Assembly: GCA_030685065.1 (NCBI GenBank)
Contig: JAUXQH010000017.1
Span: forward strand, 1-64,000
DNA from: Pseudomonadota bacterium
GTDB taxonomy: Bacteria; Myxococcota_A; UBA796; SXON01
Direction of reading: 5' to 3'
Length of the DNA: 64,000 bases
How positions within the stretch are numbered: position 1 is the first letter of the stretch; each line of letters starts with the position of its first letter. Made by a program: the position numbers and the translations under genes. Below the pieces are notes generated by a model. It had not been told where the DNA came from, did not search any database, and worked only from the letters and a program-made list of their open reading frames with translations. This document shows, piece after piece, positions 50,778-59,443 of the stretch.

Positions 50778-52106
50778 ATGCCCTCACCGCCCAAAAACGA
50801 CGGAACACACGATCACACGTGGATCGCCGCGATCGGCAGCACGGCAGTCGCGTTCGGGGTGCGCGCCGCCTGGCTGATCCATTTCCAGCGGCCCGCGGAC
50901 GGCGTGTTCTCGGACATGAAGGGCTACATCGGGCGCGCCCGGGATCTGCTCGAAGGCAGCGATGCCGAAGTCTGCTTCGCGCCGGGTTCGCACTGGCTCT
51001 ACGCCGCGGAGATGACCGTCTTCGGTCCCGACGGGCTCGATGCGATGGGGTGGGTACACGTTGCGCTCGGAACGCTCGTCGCCCCAGTTGCGGTCCTGCT
51101 CGCCCGGCGCTGCCTCGGGAGCGCCGTGGCCGCCGCGATCGTAGGCCTGGTCGTCGCGCTCTGGTACCCGCTCGTGAGCTACGGAGGCTATTTCTCATCG
51201 GAGGTTCCGTACACCCTCGCCCTGGCGACGAGCGTGTGGGCGTGGGTGCGCTACGTCCAGACCGGGCGCGGTGCCGGGCTCGCGGGTGTCGTGACCGGCC
51301 TTGGCTATCTCGTCCGTCCGCCGATCCTTCTCGCCGTCCCGCTCCTCGTCGGGTGGGCGCTCTGGCGTCGCGCCGGGAGCTGGCGCGGGCACCTTGCCTT
51401 CCTCGCGCCCGTGGTGTGCGCCGTGGCGTTCGGGGCAGCGCGCTACCACGATCGGACGGGGCGCGTAGGCCTCATCGCGGACAACGGCGCGGTCATGAGC
51501 CTGTTCGCCTTCAGCGACTACTCGGGGGTGGAGGCGACGCCGCCGCCGGGGGTGGTGACCGAGTACAACGGGTTCCATCCGCCCGCGCGCGGCAGGAAGT
51601 TCGGGTTCGATCCGGAATTCCGGTTCGACGGCCTCCGCTGCGATCCGTCGCCCTTGAACGCGGAGCGGGACCGCGTGATCGCGGCCTCCTCCTGGTCCGA
51701 GATCGCCGTGCGGCTCAATCGCAACGTGAGCCACCTCTACGCCGACAACGTGATGTGGCCCGAGCGAAAGCAGGCCAAGGAGGGCGTGAGGAAGGAGCTC
51801 CTCGACGTGTGGCCCCGGATCGTCGCGTCTGGGCTCCTGCCGCTGGTGGCTCTTGGCGTGCTCGGAACCGCGGTCAGCCTGTGGGCGCGTCGTGGCCTTC
51901 CCGGGGGGCCGCGGGCGGGGGAGGGGGACTCGGATGCCCTCGTGGTGCCCATCCTCCATCTCGTGGTGATGGTGCTCGCGGCGCTCGCCTACACCGGCGA
52001 GATCCGGTACCGCGTGCCCTACGACCCTCTGTTGATCACGCTCGCAGCGGTAGGGCCCGTCTGGGTCGTACGGTTCGTGCGTGCGCGCATCAGGGCGCCG
52101 GGCTGA
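50778..52106 (+). CDS. Membrane glycosyltransferase, PMT/ArnT-like (GT-C fold)
   Basis: 442 residues with about nine membrane helices. I chose the ATG at 50778 because the upstream extension is not protein-like. The first extracytoplasmic loop holds DGVFSDMKGYIGRARDLLEG, which matches the Asp-containing catalytic loop of GT-C enzymes that use polyprenyl-phosphate sugars. IGSTAVAFGVRAAWLI is helix one, and the YRVPYDPLLITLAA segment near the end is common in this group. Its 3' end overlaps the convergent lipoprotein gene by 17 bp. Confidence 0.75.
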   Translation: MPSPPKNDGTHDHTWIAAIGSTAVAFGVRAAWLIHFQRPADGVFSDMKGYIGRARDLLEGSDAEVCFAPGSHWLYAAEMTVFGPDGLDAMGWVHVALGTLVAPVAVLLARRCLGSAVAAAIVGLVVALWYPLVSYGGYFSSEVPYTLALATSVWAWVRYVQTGRGAGLAGVVTGLGYLVRPPILLAVPLLVGWALWRRAGSWRGHLAFLAPVVCAVAFGAARYHDRTGRVGLIADNGAVMSLFAFSDYSGVEATPPPGVVTEYNGFHPPARGRKFGFDPEFRFDGLRCDPSPLNAERDRVIAASSWSEIAVRLNRNVSHLYADNVMWPERKQAKEGVRKELLDVWPRIVASGLLPLVALGVLGTAVSLWARRGLPGGPRAGEGDSDALVVPILHLVVMVLAALAYTGEIRYRVPYDPLLITLAAVGPVWVVRFVRARIRAPG

Positions 52107-53574
52107 TCGTCACGCGGGCGACGCTGATCCCGTCCGGGTCGTCTCCGGTCAGGTCGGTCACGAGCCAGAGCGCTGACGCAGTGCGGACGAGGGGGCGGGA
52201 CGCGAGGAGCAGGGTGTCGTCGCAAGGGGCCGCGTTGACGAACCAATCGTCCCCGTCTTCGTCCGACACGGCGAGCCCGTAGAGCCACTCGGGGATGTCG
52301 GCGCGGCCGGCGCCCCAGCGGGCATCGACCGACCACAGGGCGACCGTCCGGCCGCCCGGCGCGATCGCGGCATAGCTGGTCGACCAGTCGGGGAGGGCGA
52401 CCGTGCGCCACGCGCCGGTGGACGGGGTGTACCAGGCCCCGGCGCGTACGCCGCCCGCGCCGTACACGCCAAACGTGACCGCGTCCTGGTCGACGCCGAA
52501 ACCGCCGGTGACCTCGGTGTACGCGGTCGGGAGAGGGATGGTGGCGGCGTCACCCGTCGCGAGGTCGATCGCGACGAGCCCGACGGGCCCGGTTTCCTCG
52601 ACACGTGCCCATGCGTAGAGCACGTCGGCGAGCACGACGCCCTCGAAGCCCTCGTCGAAGGGTAGCGGCGGGAGGAGCGCCGGCACGCGCCCGTCTGGAC
52701 CTGGGCGCCACGCCTGGCCGCTGGACCACTCGATGACGAGCGGCAGGGTGTCCCCTGGCACGACCGACCAGCTGTCGGAGTCGTACTCGCCCTCGTCGGC
52801 GAGGTGCCAGCTCGCGCTCACCCCGCCGGAAACGGGGTCCAGCGCCAGGAGGGCGAGGCTGCGCGCCGAATCGACGTCGCGGCGATCGGCCACGATGTAG
52901 AGCGTGTCGCCCCCCGCCACCGTCGCCCATGCGTTGAGGTAGCCGTCGATGGGGATCGCCAGGGGTCCGACGGTGACCTCCACGACGCCTACCGGCGCCG
53001 CCGATTCGTCGTAGGCCGCGTACACGCGGTCCCGCATGAAGTGGGCCCAGGGCTCGACGAGCGCCACTCCGCAGGCCTCCTCCACCGCCTCGCTGGGGAC
53101 GAGCGACGGCGGGCCGCTCTCACAGGCGTCCGCGAAGGCGTCGAGATCCTCGAAGTGCTCACCGAGCTCGGCGGCGGTGACGCCCTCCGCGTCCACGAAG
53201 GCGCGGCAGAGCTCCCGGTGCGTGGCCGTCCACCACTCCCCGTACATGAGCTGGTTCGCGACGAGCTGCACCGGCAGCTTCGGCCCCTGATAGCGTCCCG
53301 CCCTCCCATCGGGCAACGCCGCGACGACCTCGATCCCGGGCACGCACACTCCCTCGACCCCGGTCTGATCGGCGAACCAGGCGATGGCTGCCGCGACGAG
53401 GATTTCGTCGTCGCCGTCGGAGTGGTCGCCGGTGTCCCATACGTACATGTCGGCGAAGGAGGTGCAGGGGACCGCGCCGGGGATGGCCAACCGCATCTCC
53501 GCAAGCGGTTCGGTGCACGCGCAGGCGAAGAGCGGCAGGATGGCGACGCCGATTCGGGCGCTACGCAGGTTCAT
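52090..53574 (-). CDS. Lipoprotein of unknown function, possible beta-propeller
   Basis: 494 residues. The signal ends in LPLFACACTE (lipobox). The N-terminal 170 residues contain several cysteines and acidic patches. From about 190 repeating strands occur (ARSLALLALDPVSGGVSASW, GLVAIDLATGDAATIPLP, RTVALWSVDARW), suggesting propeller blades. I recognise no family. Its stop lies within the end of the convergent glycosyltransferase gene. Confidence 0.7.
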   Translation of the reverse strand: MNLRSARIGVAILPLFACACTEPLAEMRLAIPGAVPCTSFADMYVWDTGDHSDGDDEILVAAAIAWFADQTGVEGVCVPGIEVVAALPDGRAGRYQGPKLPVQLVANQLMYGEWWTATHRELCRAFVDAEGVTAAELGEHFEDLDAFADACESGPPSLVPSEAVEEACGVALVEPWAHFMRDRVYAAYDESAAPVGVVEVTVGPLAIPIDGYLNAWATVAGGDTLYIVADRRDVDSARSLALLALDPVSGGVSASWHLADEGEYDSDSWSVVPGDTLPLVIEWSSGQAWRPGPDGRVPALLPPLPFDEGFEGVVLADVLYAWARVEETGPVGLVAIDLATGDAATIPLPTAYTEVTGGFGVDQDAVTFGVYGAGGVRAGAWYTPSTGAWRTVALPDWSTSYAAIAPGGRTVALWSVDARWGAGRADIPEWLYGLAVSDEDGDDWFVNAAPCDDTLLLASRPLVRTASALWLVTDLTGDDPDGISVARVTISPAP

Positions 53575-53607
53575 CGGGGGGCCGCTCGCGTCGATAGGCC
53601 AACGGTC

Positions 53608-53796
53608 CTATTTGAGGGTCCCCTCGCCGAGGATGTCCCCGGCGGCGATCCGCTGGGCCCAGGCGTCGTAGTTCTTCTCGTCGAGCACGAAGCCCTCGAA
53701 GAACGGCGAGGCGCGGAGCTCGTGGAGGTGGGCGAGTCTTAGCGCCAATGCGCCGATGAGCAGAGCCGGGACGAGCGGGCGGCGCGGTATTGTCAT
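53608..53796 (-). pseudogene. N-terminal stub of a GT-C glycosyltransferase
   Basis: 62 residues only. It has a first membrane helix (LVPALLIGALALRLAHL) followed by SPFFEGFVLDEKNYDAWAQR and IAAGDILGEG, the usual first catalytic loop of PMT/ArnT-type enzymes, where intact proteins continue for some 500 residues. Here it ends at once with TLK and a TAG. The remaining helices are absent downstream, so this is a truncated gene rather than a small protein. Confidence 0.7.
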
Positions 53797-53860
53797 AGCG
53801 AGAAGCCCGCCCCGACCGATCCAGGACGGGCCTCTGACGATGAGCGATTACGAGGTCTGG

Positions 53861-54304
53861 CTACCCGCGCTCGACCTTCTCGATCGCGATCTCGATCTTC
53901 TCGATCGCCATCGCCGAGGAGTCGGAATTCATGTCCGGCACGTACCACTTGCAGGGCCAGCCTTCGTAGAAGTTGTAGCGGGCCACTTCCGTCTGGCCGT
54001 CCTGGTCGAGGATGATGATCGAGCCGGAGCGACGGTCGATCTTGCCGTTCTCGATGTTCTGGCGCCACTGCCACAGGTCGTCGGTCGCGGTGTAGCCGCG
54101 CTCGAGGACGATGTTGGCGTAGGTGGTGCGACCCGGCTTCTTGCGGACAACGGTGTCGTTGCCCTGCTTGAACTCGACGATCTCCGTCTCCGAGTCCATT
54201 CCGGACATGCTCTTGAAGCCGCCGACGATGATCTTGTTGTCGCTGACGATCCCCTGAACCTCCAGGAGGAAGTTGTAGGCTCCGAAGAGCTCTTCGGTGG
54301 GCAT
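53861..54304 (-). CDS. Phage/eCIS tail-tube protein (T4 gp19-like)
   Basis: 147 residues, the normal length. The whole sequence follows the gp19-like inner-tube family: ELFGAYNFLLEVQG, KSMSGMDSETEIVEFKQGND, NIVLERGYTATDDLWQWRQN, RRSGSIIILDQDG and the end segment ARYNFYEGWPCKWYVPDM followed by MAIEKIEIAIEK. Such proteins stack as hexamers to form the tube of contractile injection systems. No sheath, baseplate, spike or ATPase gene lies nearby, so it is an orphan here; the only other eCIS-type gene in the window is at 12593. Confidence 0.9.
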   Translation of the reverse strand: MPTEELFGAYNFLLEVQGIVSDNKIIVGGFKSMSGMDSETEIVEFKQGNDTVVRKKPGRTTYANIVLERGYTATDDLWQWRQNIENGKIDRRSGSIIILDQDGQTEVARYNFYEGWPCKWYVPDMNSDSSAMAIEKIEIAIEKVERG

Positions 54305-54543
54305 GGTGGGCTCCCTGATGTGCTTCCCGTCCGCGGAGGCGAGTGGTCGGGAAGAGGTTCACCGGGGGCGCACGTTGATTCGAAAGCTCCCACGCGCCCG
54401 GCCGGTCGACAATGCGCTTCCCACGCAGGAAATCAAGTCACGGCTTGTCGCGGGCGCGAGATTCCGCCTCCGACCACATCGGCGACCCCCTCGTCGATGC
54501 GCCTCCTCTGGTTCGGGGGCCCGCCGGTGGTGCGAGAGGCGTG

Positions 54544-55129
54544 TCACCGCGCCGCGATCTCGCAGTCGGCGGGGAGGCTGTCCGGCATCGCCCCAATCCA
54601 CGCCTCGATCAAGGCCACCGCCTCCTCGTCGACCGCCGCCCGGCCGAGCGGCGGCATCGCGTCGGCGCCCACGATCGACAGGCGGCTTGCGGGCAGCCCG
54701 TCTTCCCAACGCTCGGAGGCTCCTTCCACCAGCCGGTAGACGATGCCTTCCTCAATGTCCACCGCGAGGAGCTCCCCGCCCTCGTCTTCCGCGAAGCTCA
54801 CGAAGCCGTGTCCCTCTCCGTTGACGACGCGCGCCACGCGGTCGGCGCCGAAGGACCAGACCTGACCGTACTTGTAGTCGGCGTAGACGTACTCGCCCAC
54901 GAGCGTCTCGACGGCCGCCCCACGGTAGGGGCGGCCTCCAGGATCACGGTCTCCTCGAGGCTGCCCAGGACGAACCGCGAGAGGCGCCCGCCCGGTGCGC
55001 TGGGCCAGGTACCAGGTGTCGCCCGCGCGGCAACGGGAAGGGGACGCACACCGGTCCCGTAGCGACGGGAAGGACGGGATCGGGGGGCTTGACCGTATCG
55101 CCCGTGCAGGCGGCAATCAGGTGCAGCAT
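54544..55129 (-). pseudogene. Decayed glucose/sorbosone-dehydrogenase-like gene with internal deletion
   Basis: Starts with a lipoprotein signal (MLHLIAAC). The N-terminal homology (DTWYLAQRTG, then GRLSRFVLGSLEETVILEA) is spread over different frames near 55000, and the C-terminal end (PYRGAAVETLVGEYVYADYK, GQVWSFGADRVARV, GFVSFAEDEGGELLAVD) reads in a third segment. In intact PQQ-dependent sugar dehydrogenases the two parts are separated by some 200-250 residues, all missing here. So it is a gene with at least two frameshifts plus a large internal loss. Six bp separate it from the thioredoxin gene upstream, with which it was probably once co-transcribed. Confidence 0.75.
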
Positions 55130-55135
55130 CAAGAT

Positions 55136-55610
55136 TCAGCCCCCCACCAGCTCGCCGACGAGCTCCTCGATGCGCCTCTCGCCGCCGGGCGGCACCCCGG
55201 TGGTGCGGAGCCGGATGGTGCCGTCGCGCCGGATCCAGAGCGTCGTGGGGAGGCCCCGGTTCGGGAACGTCGCCATCAACGCGCCCCCCGGTCGCGCGCC
55301 AGGAGGAAGGGCATCGGGTGCGCGCCCAGCCAGGTCGCGAGCTTCTTCTCGTCCTCCTCGACGCTCACGCCGAGAACCTGCAGCCCCTTGTCCTTGTACT
55401 TCTCGTAGACGCTCGCGAGCGCGGGCATCTCCTTCTGGCACGGGCCGCACCAGCTCGCCCAGAACGTGACGACCGCGGGCTTCCCGGCGAGCGACCGGCT
55501 GCGAAACGCCTTCCCGTCGAGCAGGTCGATCTCGAACGCTGCGAGCTTCTCTCCAACGTCGCGACCGGGGTGTGGCTCGGGCGGCGCCGGCGCACCGTTT
55601 CTTCCTTCAT
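55136..55610 (-). pseudogene. TlpA-like thioredoxin gene with two frameshifts
   Basis: The ATG at 55610 overlaps the stop of the CNNM-type gene (ATGA). After the first residues (MKEETV) the frame must change to read GEKLAAFEIDLLDGKAFRSR, PAVVTFWASWCGPCQKEMPA and GLQVLGVSVEEDEKKLATWL; the redox motif is WCGPC. A second shift falls at a run of six C at 55284-55289, after which the expected C-terminus continues (LMATFPNRGLPTTLWIRRDG). Homopolymer position makes a sequencing error possible for that one. If both shifts are real the gene is inactive. Confidence 0.7.
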
Positions 55611-56908
55611 GAGGACTCCCGGGCCGCCCTGCCTGGGCGCTTGATGCGCACGCGACGGACCCGCCGCGGCGTGGCGTCCACGATCTCGAGCGTGACGCCA
55701 TCCTCAGTCTCGAGCAGCGTTCCCGTCACCGGGATCGTGCCTGCGAGGTGGAGACACAGGCCCGCGAGCGTGGCGAAGTCCCCCTCGGGGAGCTCCACCG
55801 AGAGCCGGCGGTTGACCTCGTGAACGGGGGTGCTCCCGCGCAGCAACCAGCCGCCGTCCGCGTCCTTCGCGGGCTCCACAACCGGCTTGTCGTTCTCCGA
55901 GAGAATCTCGCCGACGAGCTCCTCGAGCAGGTCCTCGATGGTGACGAGGCCGACGATGGTGCCCTGCTCGTCGATTACCAGCGCGAGGTGGGCGTGATCT
56001 GCTTGGAGGCGCCGCAGGAGCGCGGGCGCGGGCATCGAGTCCGCGACGAACAGGATCGGGTGGAGCAGGGCGTCGAGCGTGAAGCTCGGGCCCAGGGTCG
56101 CTTCCGCGAGCGCGTCGCGGAGGTTCACGACGCCGATCACGTTGTCGTGGAGCCCGTCGTACACCGGCACCCGGGCGTACCCGCTCTTCCGGGCCGCGCG
56201 CGCGACGTCCTGGGCATCGGCCGTCTTCGGGAGCATCACGAGGTCTGAGCGCGGGACCATTGCCGTGTAGGCGTCGAGCCTGCTGAAGTCGAGGGCGCGC
56301 GAGGCGATCTCGCCCGCGTGGGGGTCGACGGACCCGGACGTGGTCGCCTCTTCGACGATCTGCTGGATCTCCTCGCGGGAAAGGCGCGTCTCAGAGAAGG
56401 TCGTGCGGTCGCCGAACAGCCGGAGCACGAGGTTCGACGCGCCGGTGAGCAGCGCGATCAGAGGGCGCCCCGCCCAGGCCAGCGCTTCGAGGGGCCGGCC
56501 CATCGCGAGTGCGTAGGGTTCGCCCGCGCGGAGCGCGAGGGACTTCGGGACCAGCTCGCCGAGCACGAGCGAGAGGAACGAGACCGCGGCCACGACGGTA
56601 CCGAGAGCGAGATTATCGGCGTAGGGCAAAAGGAACGGCACGGCAGCGAACAGAGGCCTGAGCTCACCGGCCACAGCGGCGCCTCCGAACGCCGCCGCGG
56701 TGGCGCCCACCACGGTGATGCCGATCTGCACGGTCGCGAGGAAGCTCTCTGGATTCTCCCGGAGCTTCGCCACCGCCCGAGCGGCGCCGCTGCCCTCCTC
56801 CACGAGCTCGGCGAGCCGAGTCTTGCGAACGGAGAGGATTGCGATCTCCGCGCCCGAGAACACGCCATTGAGGAGGATCAGCGCGAGGATGACGAGGATC
56901 TCGAACAA
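55607..56908 (-). CDS. CNNM/CorC-type transporter protein (DUF21-CBS-CorC_HlyC)
   Basis: 433 residues. Residues 1-190 form the DUF21/CNNM membrane domain (ILLNGVFSGAEIAILSVRKT, VLGELVPKSLAL). Two CBS motifs follow (VMLPKTADAQDVARAARKSG, IDEQGTIVGLVTIEDLLEELVGEI) and then a CorC_HlyC domain (VNRRLSVELPEGDFATLAGL). Proteins of this class are implicated in Mg2+ or Co2+ efflux and in resistance; the old name hemolysin is misleading. It sits between thioredoxin-type genes in what looks like one operon. Confidence 0.9.
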   Translation of the reverse strand: MFEILVILALILLNGVFSGAEIAILSVRKTRLAELVEEGSGAARAVAKLRENPESFLATVQIGITVVGATAAAFGGAAVAGELRPLFAAVPFLLPYADNLALGTVVAAVSFLSLVLGELVPKSLALRAGEPYALAMGRPLEALAWAGRPLIALLTGASNLVLRLFGDRTTFSETRLSREEIQQIVEEATTSGSVDPHAGEIASRALDFSRLDAYTAMVPRSDLVMLPKTADAQDVARAARKSGYARVPVYDGLHDNVIGVVNLRDALAEATLGPSFTLDALLHPILFVADSMPAPALLRRLQADHAHLALVIDEQGTIVGLVTIEDLLEELVGEILSENDKPVVEPAKDADGGWLLRGSTPVHEVNRRLSVELPEGDFATLAGLCLHLAGTIPVTGTLLETEDGVTLEIVDATPRRVRRVRIKRPGRAARESS

Positions 56909-56948
56909 GGGGGCTCCGGGGGGCGAGGCGGGGGACGCCGTGAGGCGG

Positions 56949-57629
56949 TCAGTCCGCGAGCGCGCGCTTCGCCTGGTTCGGCATCATCGGGGCGACGTTG
57001 TCACCGAACCCTTGATCCTGGCCGGTCACGACGCCTTCGTGGTTGACGAAGTAGTACCGGGGGACCGACTTGCCGCCCCCGATCCAGGCCAACACCGTGG
57101 CCTCGTCCGCCACGAGCACCGGCCCCGTGAGCCCGGCACTTCGGACCTTCTCCAGCTCCGCCTTCTGAAGCTCCGGGCGGTCATCGACCGTGACGGTGAT
57201 CACGGCGAGGTCGGGGTTGGCCCGCTCGAGCTTCACGAGGGTGGGGAGGCTCTCCGTGCAGTATTGGCACCAGGACGCCATGAACGCGACGAGGAAGCCC
57301 TTGGGGGAGGACTCGCCTGCGGGGTCCAGGTAGGTTTCGAGGGACCAGTGCGTGCCCGCCACGTCGAGGAGCGAGAGGCGCGGTGCCAGTTGACCGGTCA
57401 CGATCGGCTTCGGTTTCCCGGACAGCGCGGCGAGGCCGGCGACCGAACCGCCGGCCGGCTTACCCCGAGGAGCAGCGGCCTCCGCGACGTTGGTACTGTC
57501 ACTCGCCGCAGCACGGTTGTCCTCTGAGAGACGGTCCCCGTCGCCGGAGACCGGCTCCGTCTTGCACGCGCCGGTCCCAAGGACCGCGACGAGGACCGTA
57601 AGGGGCAGACGGTTCAGTTGCCGCAGCAT
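56949..57629 (-). CDS. Thioredoxin-fold lipoprotein
   Basis: 226 residues. The signal ends in VLGTGAC (lipobox). A disordered linker leads to a TlpA-type domain from about residue 80: GTHWSLETYL, FLVAFMASWCQYCTESLPTL with redox motif WCQYC, LAVITVTVDDRPELQKAELE, and VPRYYFVNHEGVV with the cis-Pro. It is probably a periplasmic reductase anchored in a membrane. It starts inside the end of the VKOR fusion gene (16-bp overlap), so it belongs to the same disulfide-related operon. Confidence 0.85.
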   Translation of the reverse strand: MLRQLNRLPLTVLVAVLGTGACKTEPVSGDGDRLSEDNRAAASDSTNVAEAAAPRGKPAGGSVAGLAALSGKPKPIVTGQLAPRLSLLDVAGTHWSLETYLDPAGESSPKGFLVAFMASWCQYCTESLPTLVKLERANPDLAVITVTVDDRPELQKAELEKVRSAGLTGPVLVADEATVLAWIGGGKSVPRYYFVNHEGVVTGQDQGFGDNVAPMMPNQAKRALAD

Positions 57630-59443
57630 CGGAACCCCGTCTTCGGGGATGCGTAGCCGGCCCCGAACGTGTCGTTGCGGCGGTAGCAGCGCGCGTGGTC
57701 CTCGGAGGTGTCGTAGGCGCCGCCGAGGAGCACCGCCTTCTCCGGGGTGTCTCCGGCCCACTCCTCGACGTTCCCCGTCAGGTCGTACACCCCGGTCGGC
57801 GTCGCGCAGCCCGCGAGCTCGCCGGTGTAGACGGGGCGGTCCTTGTCAGCGTTCCGGGCGTCCCAACAACGGTTGTCGTCGTGGAAGTCGCCGTAGGGGT
57901 ACGCGGTCCCCTCGATCATGTCGTCGGCGAGCTCTCCGTTCCCATTGTCGTCGATGGCGCGGGAGTTCTGACAGGCGCTGACCCACTCCTCTTCGGTGCA
58001 GAGGCGCTTCCCGGCCTTCTCGCACGCTGCCTTCGCGTCGTACCAGGTGACACGCAACGCCGGGACCTCGTGCTTCGCCGAGACCGCCGCGCCGGCCTTG
58101 ATCGAGCCCTCGAACGTGTCGATCTTGAACTTCAGGTCACCGAACGTGATGTCGCGCTGGGCGGGGCTGTCCGCTGGAACGATCTCCGCCGCGCTTCCCG
58201 TGGTCCGCAGCGTGGCGGCGGACTTCGCGGCCTCGGCCTCGGAGGCGCCGAGGGCCACCTCGATCGCGCGCGCCATGACCTCGGCGGACGATCCCGAGCG
58301 GTAGAGCTTCCCGTTGACGAAGATGCGCGGGGTCCCGTGCACGTCGAGGGAGGCCCCGACCTCGGCGTCGTGACGCACCTTCGCGAGCGGCGCGTCCGTC
58401 GACATGCATGCGTCGTAGGCGCCTCCGTCCGACCCTGCCTGGACCGCATAGGTGCGGAGGTAGTCGGCCCCGAGCTGGTGCTGGTTCTTGTAGGCCAGAT
58501 CGTGGAACGCCCAGAACACGCCCTGCTCCTGCGCGCAAACCGACGCCTTCGCGGCGAGGCAGGCCTCCCGATGCTTCTTGTTCTTCACCCCGGGGTTGCA
58601 CGCGGGGTCCATCGGGAAGTGCTTGTACACGAACAGGACGCGGTCGCCGTACGTCGCCTCGAGCCGGCCGATCTCCGCGCTGGAGCGCTTACAGTAGCCG
58701 CACTCGAGGTCACCGAACATGACGACGGCCACCTTCGCGTCGCGGTTCCCCGTCCATGCGTCGTCCGCGTCGAGCGCGTAGGTCCGCTCGTTGTTGTCCT
58801 CCGTCTTGACCGTGAACGAGAGCGTCGGGGCGTCGCCTTTCGGATCACGTTCTCGCTCGTCCGCCGCGTCCGCGATGACCGTCCCGCCGCTGCCGGTGAG
58901 GGAGGCCCGGTAGAGGCGCTCGCCACCCGCCGCCAGGAGAAGGAGCCCGATGTAGATCCCGCCGATCGTCACGAGCAGGTTCTTGTCGGGACGCGCCAGC
59001 TTGCCGCCGAAGAGACCGAGCACGACGATCGCCGCGTTGACTCCATAGAGACGGATGCACCACGCGCAGACGTACTTCAGCTCGCTCGTGGAGATGTAGT
59101 AGAGGAACCCCGAATAGACGAGGGCGCCCGCCCCGGCGGTCACGATCAAGGCGCGGGCGCCGATCCGGCGGCGCAACGCCAGGATCGCGAGCACGAGCAC
59201 CGTCGCGTAGAACGGGATGGAGAGGGTGGCGATCGGGATGCCCGCGATCTCGCTGTACGCGCTCGTGTTCACGATGTCGCAGTTGACCTCGGCCGACTCG
59301 GTGCAGCCGATCAGCGCGCCCTGCTGCTCCTCGCCGCCGTAGAGCTGGGTGTCGTGGTGCCAGGTCATGAGGCCGCCCACGAAGATGCCGAAGAGCATGA
59401 GCGGGACGAGCAGCCAGAGGCCGATGCTGCGGAGGGCGCTCAC
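57614..59443 (-). CDS. VKOR-DsbA-SUMF1 three-domain fusion
   Basis: 609 residues. GTG at 59443 overlaps the upstream stop (GTGA). Residues 1-165 are a vitamin K epoxide reductase domain with four to five helices, a Cys pair near 47-55 (GCTESAEVNCD) and the catalytic CAWC near 127. Residues about 235-400 form a DsbA-like thioredoxin with CGYC near 248 (VVMFGDLECGYCKRS, then HGTPRIFVNGK). Residues about 450-609 are a SUMF1/FGE-sulfatase domain (VTWYDAKAACEKAGKRLCTE, GVYDLTGNVEEWAG, KTGFRCCG). It should oxidise quinone-linked thiols to make disulfides. In the SUMF1 part only one Cys of the usual catalytic pair is seen (HARCYRRN). Confidence 0.88.
   Translation of the reverse strand: MSALRSIGLWLLVPLMLFGIFVGGLMTWHHDTQLYGGEEQQGALIGCTESAEVNCDIVNTSAYSEIAGIPIATLSIPFYATVLVLAILALRRRIGARALIVTAGAGALVYSGFLYYISTSELKYVCAWCIRLYGVNAAIVVLGLFGGKLARPDKNLLVTIGGIYIGLLLLAAGGERLYRASLTGSGGTVIADAADERERDPKGDAPTLSFTVKTEDNNERTYALDADDAWTGNRDAKVAVVMFGDLECGYCKRSSAEIGRLEATYGDRVLFVYKHFPMDPACNPGVKNKKHREACLAAKASVCAQEQGVFWAFHDLAYKNQHQLGADYLRTYAVQAGSDGGAYDACMSTDAPLAKVRHDAEVGASLDVHGTPRIFVNGKLYRSGSSAEVMARAIEVALGASEAEAAKSAATLRTTGSAAEIVPADSPAQRDITFGDLKFKIDTFEGSIKAGAAVSAKHEVPALRVTWYDAKAACEKAGKRLCTEEEWVSACQNSRAIDDNGNGELADDMIEGTAYPYGDFHDDNRCWDARNADKDRPVYTGELAGCATPTGVYDLTGNVEEWAGDTPEKAVLLGGAYDTSEDHARCYRRNDTFGAGYASPKTGFRCCGN

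Noticed and set aside
53861-54304. Prophage
   Set aside because: No other phage genes, integrase or attachment sites accompany the tube gene. It fits an eCIS-type tube better.
57614-58100. Active formylglycine-generating enzyme
   Set aside because: The SUMF1 fold is clear, but only one of the two usual active-site cysteines is found (HARCYRRN), so I kept it as a SUMF1-like domain without assigned catalysis.
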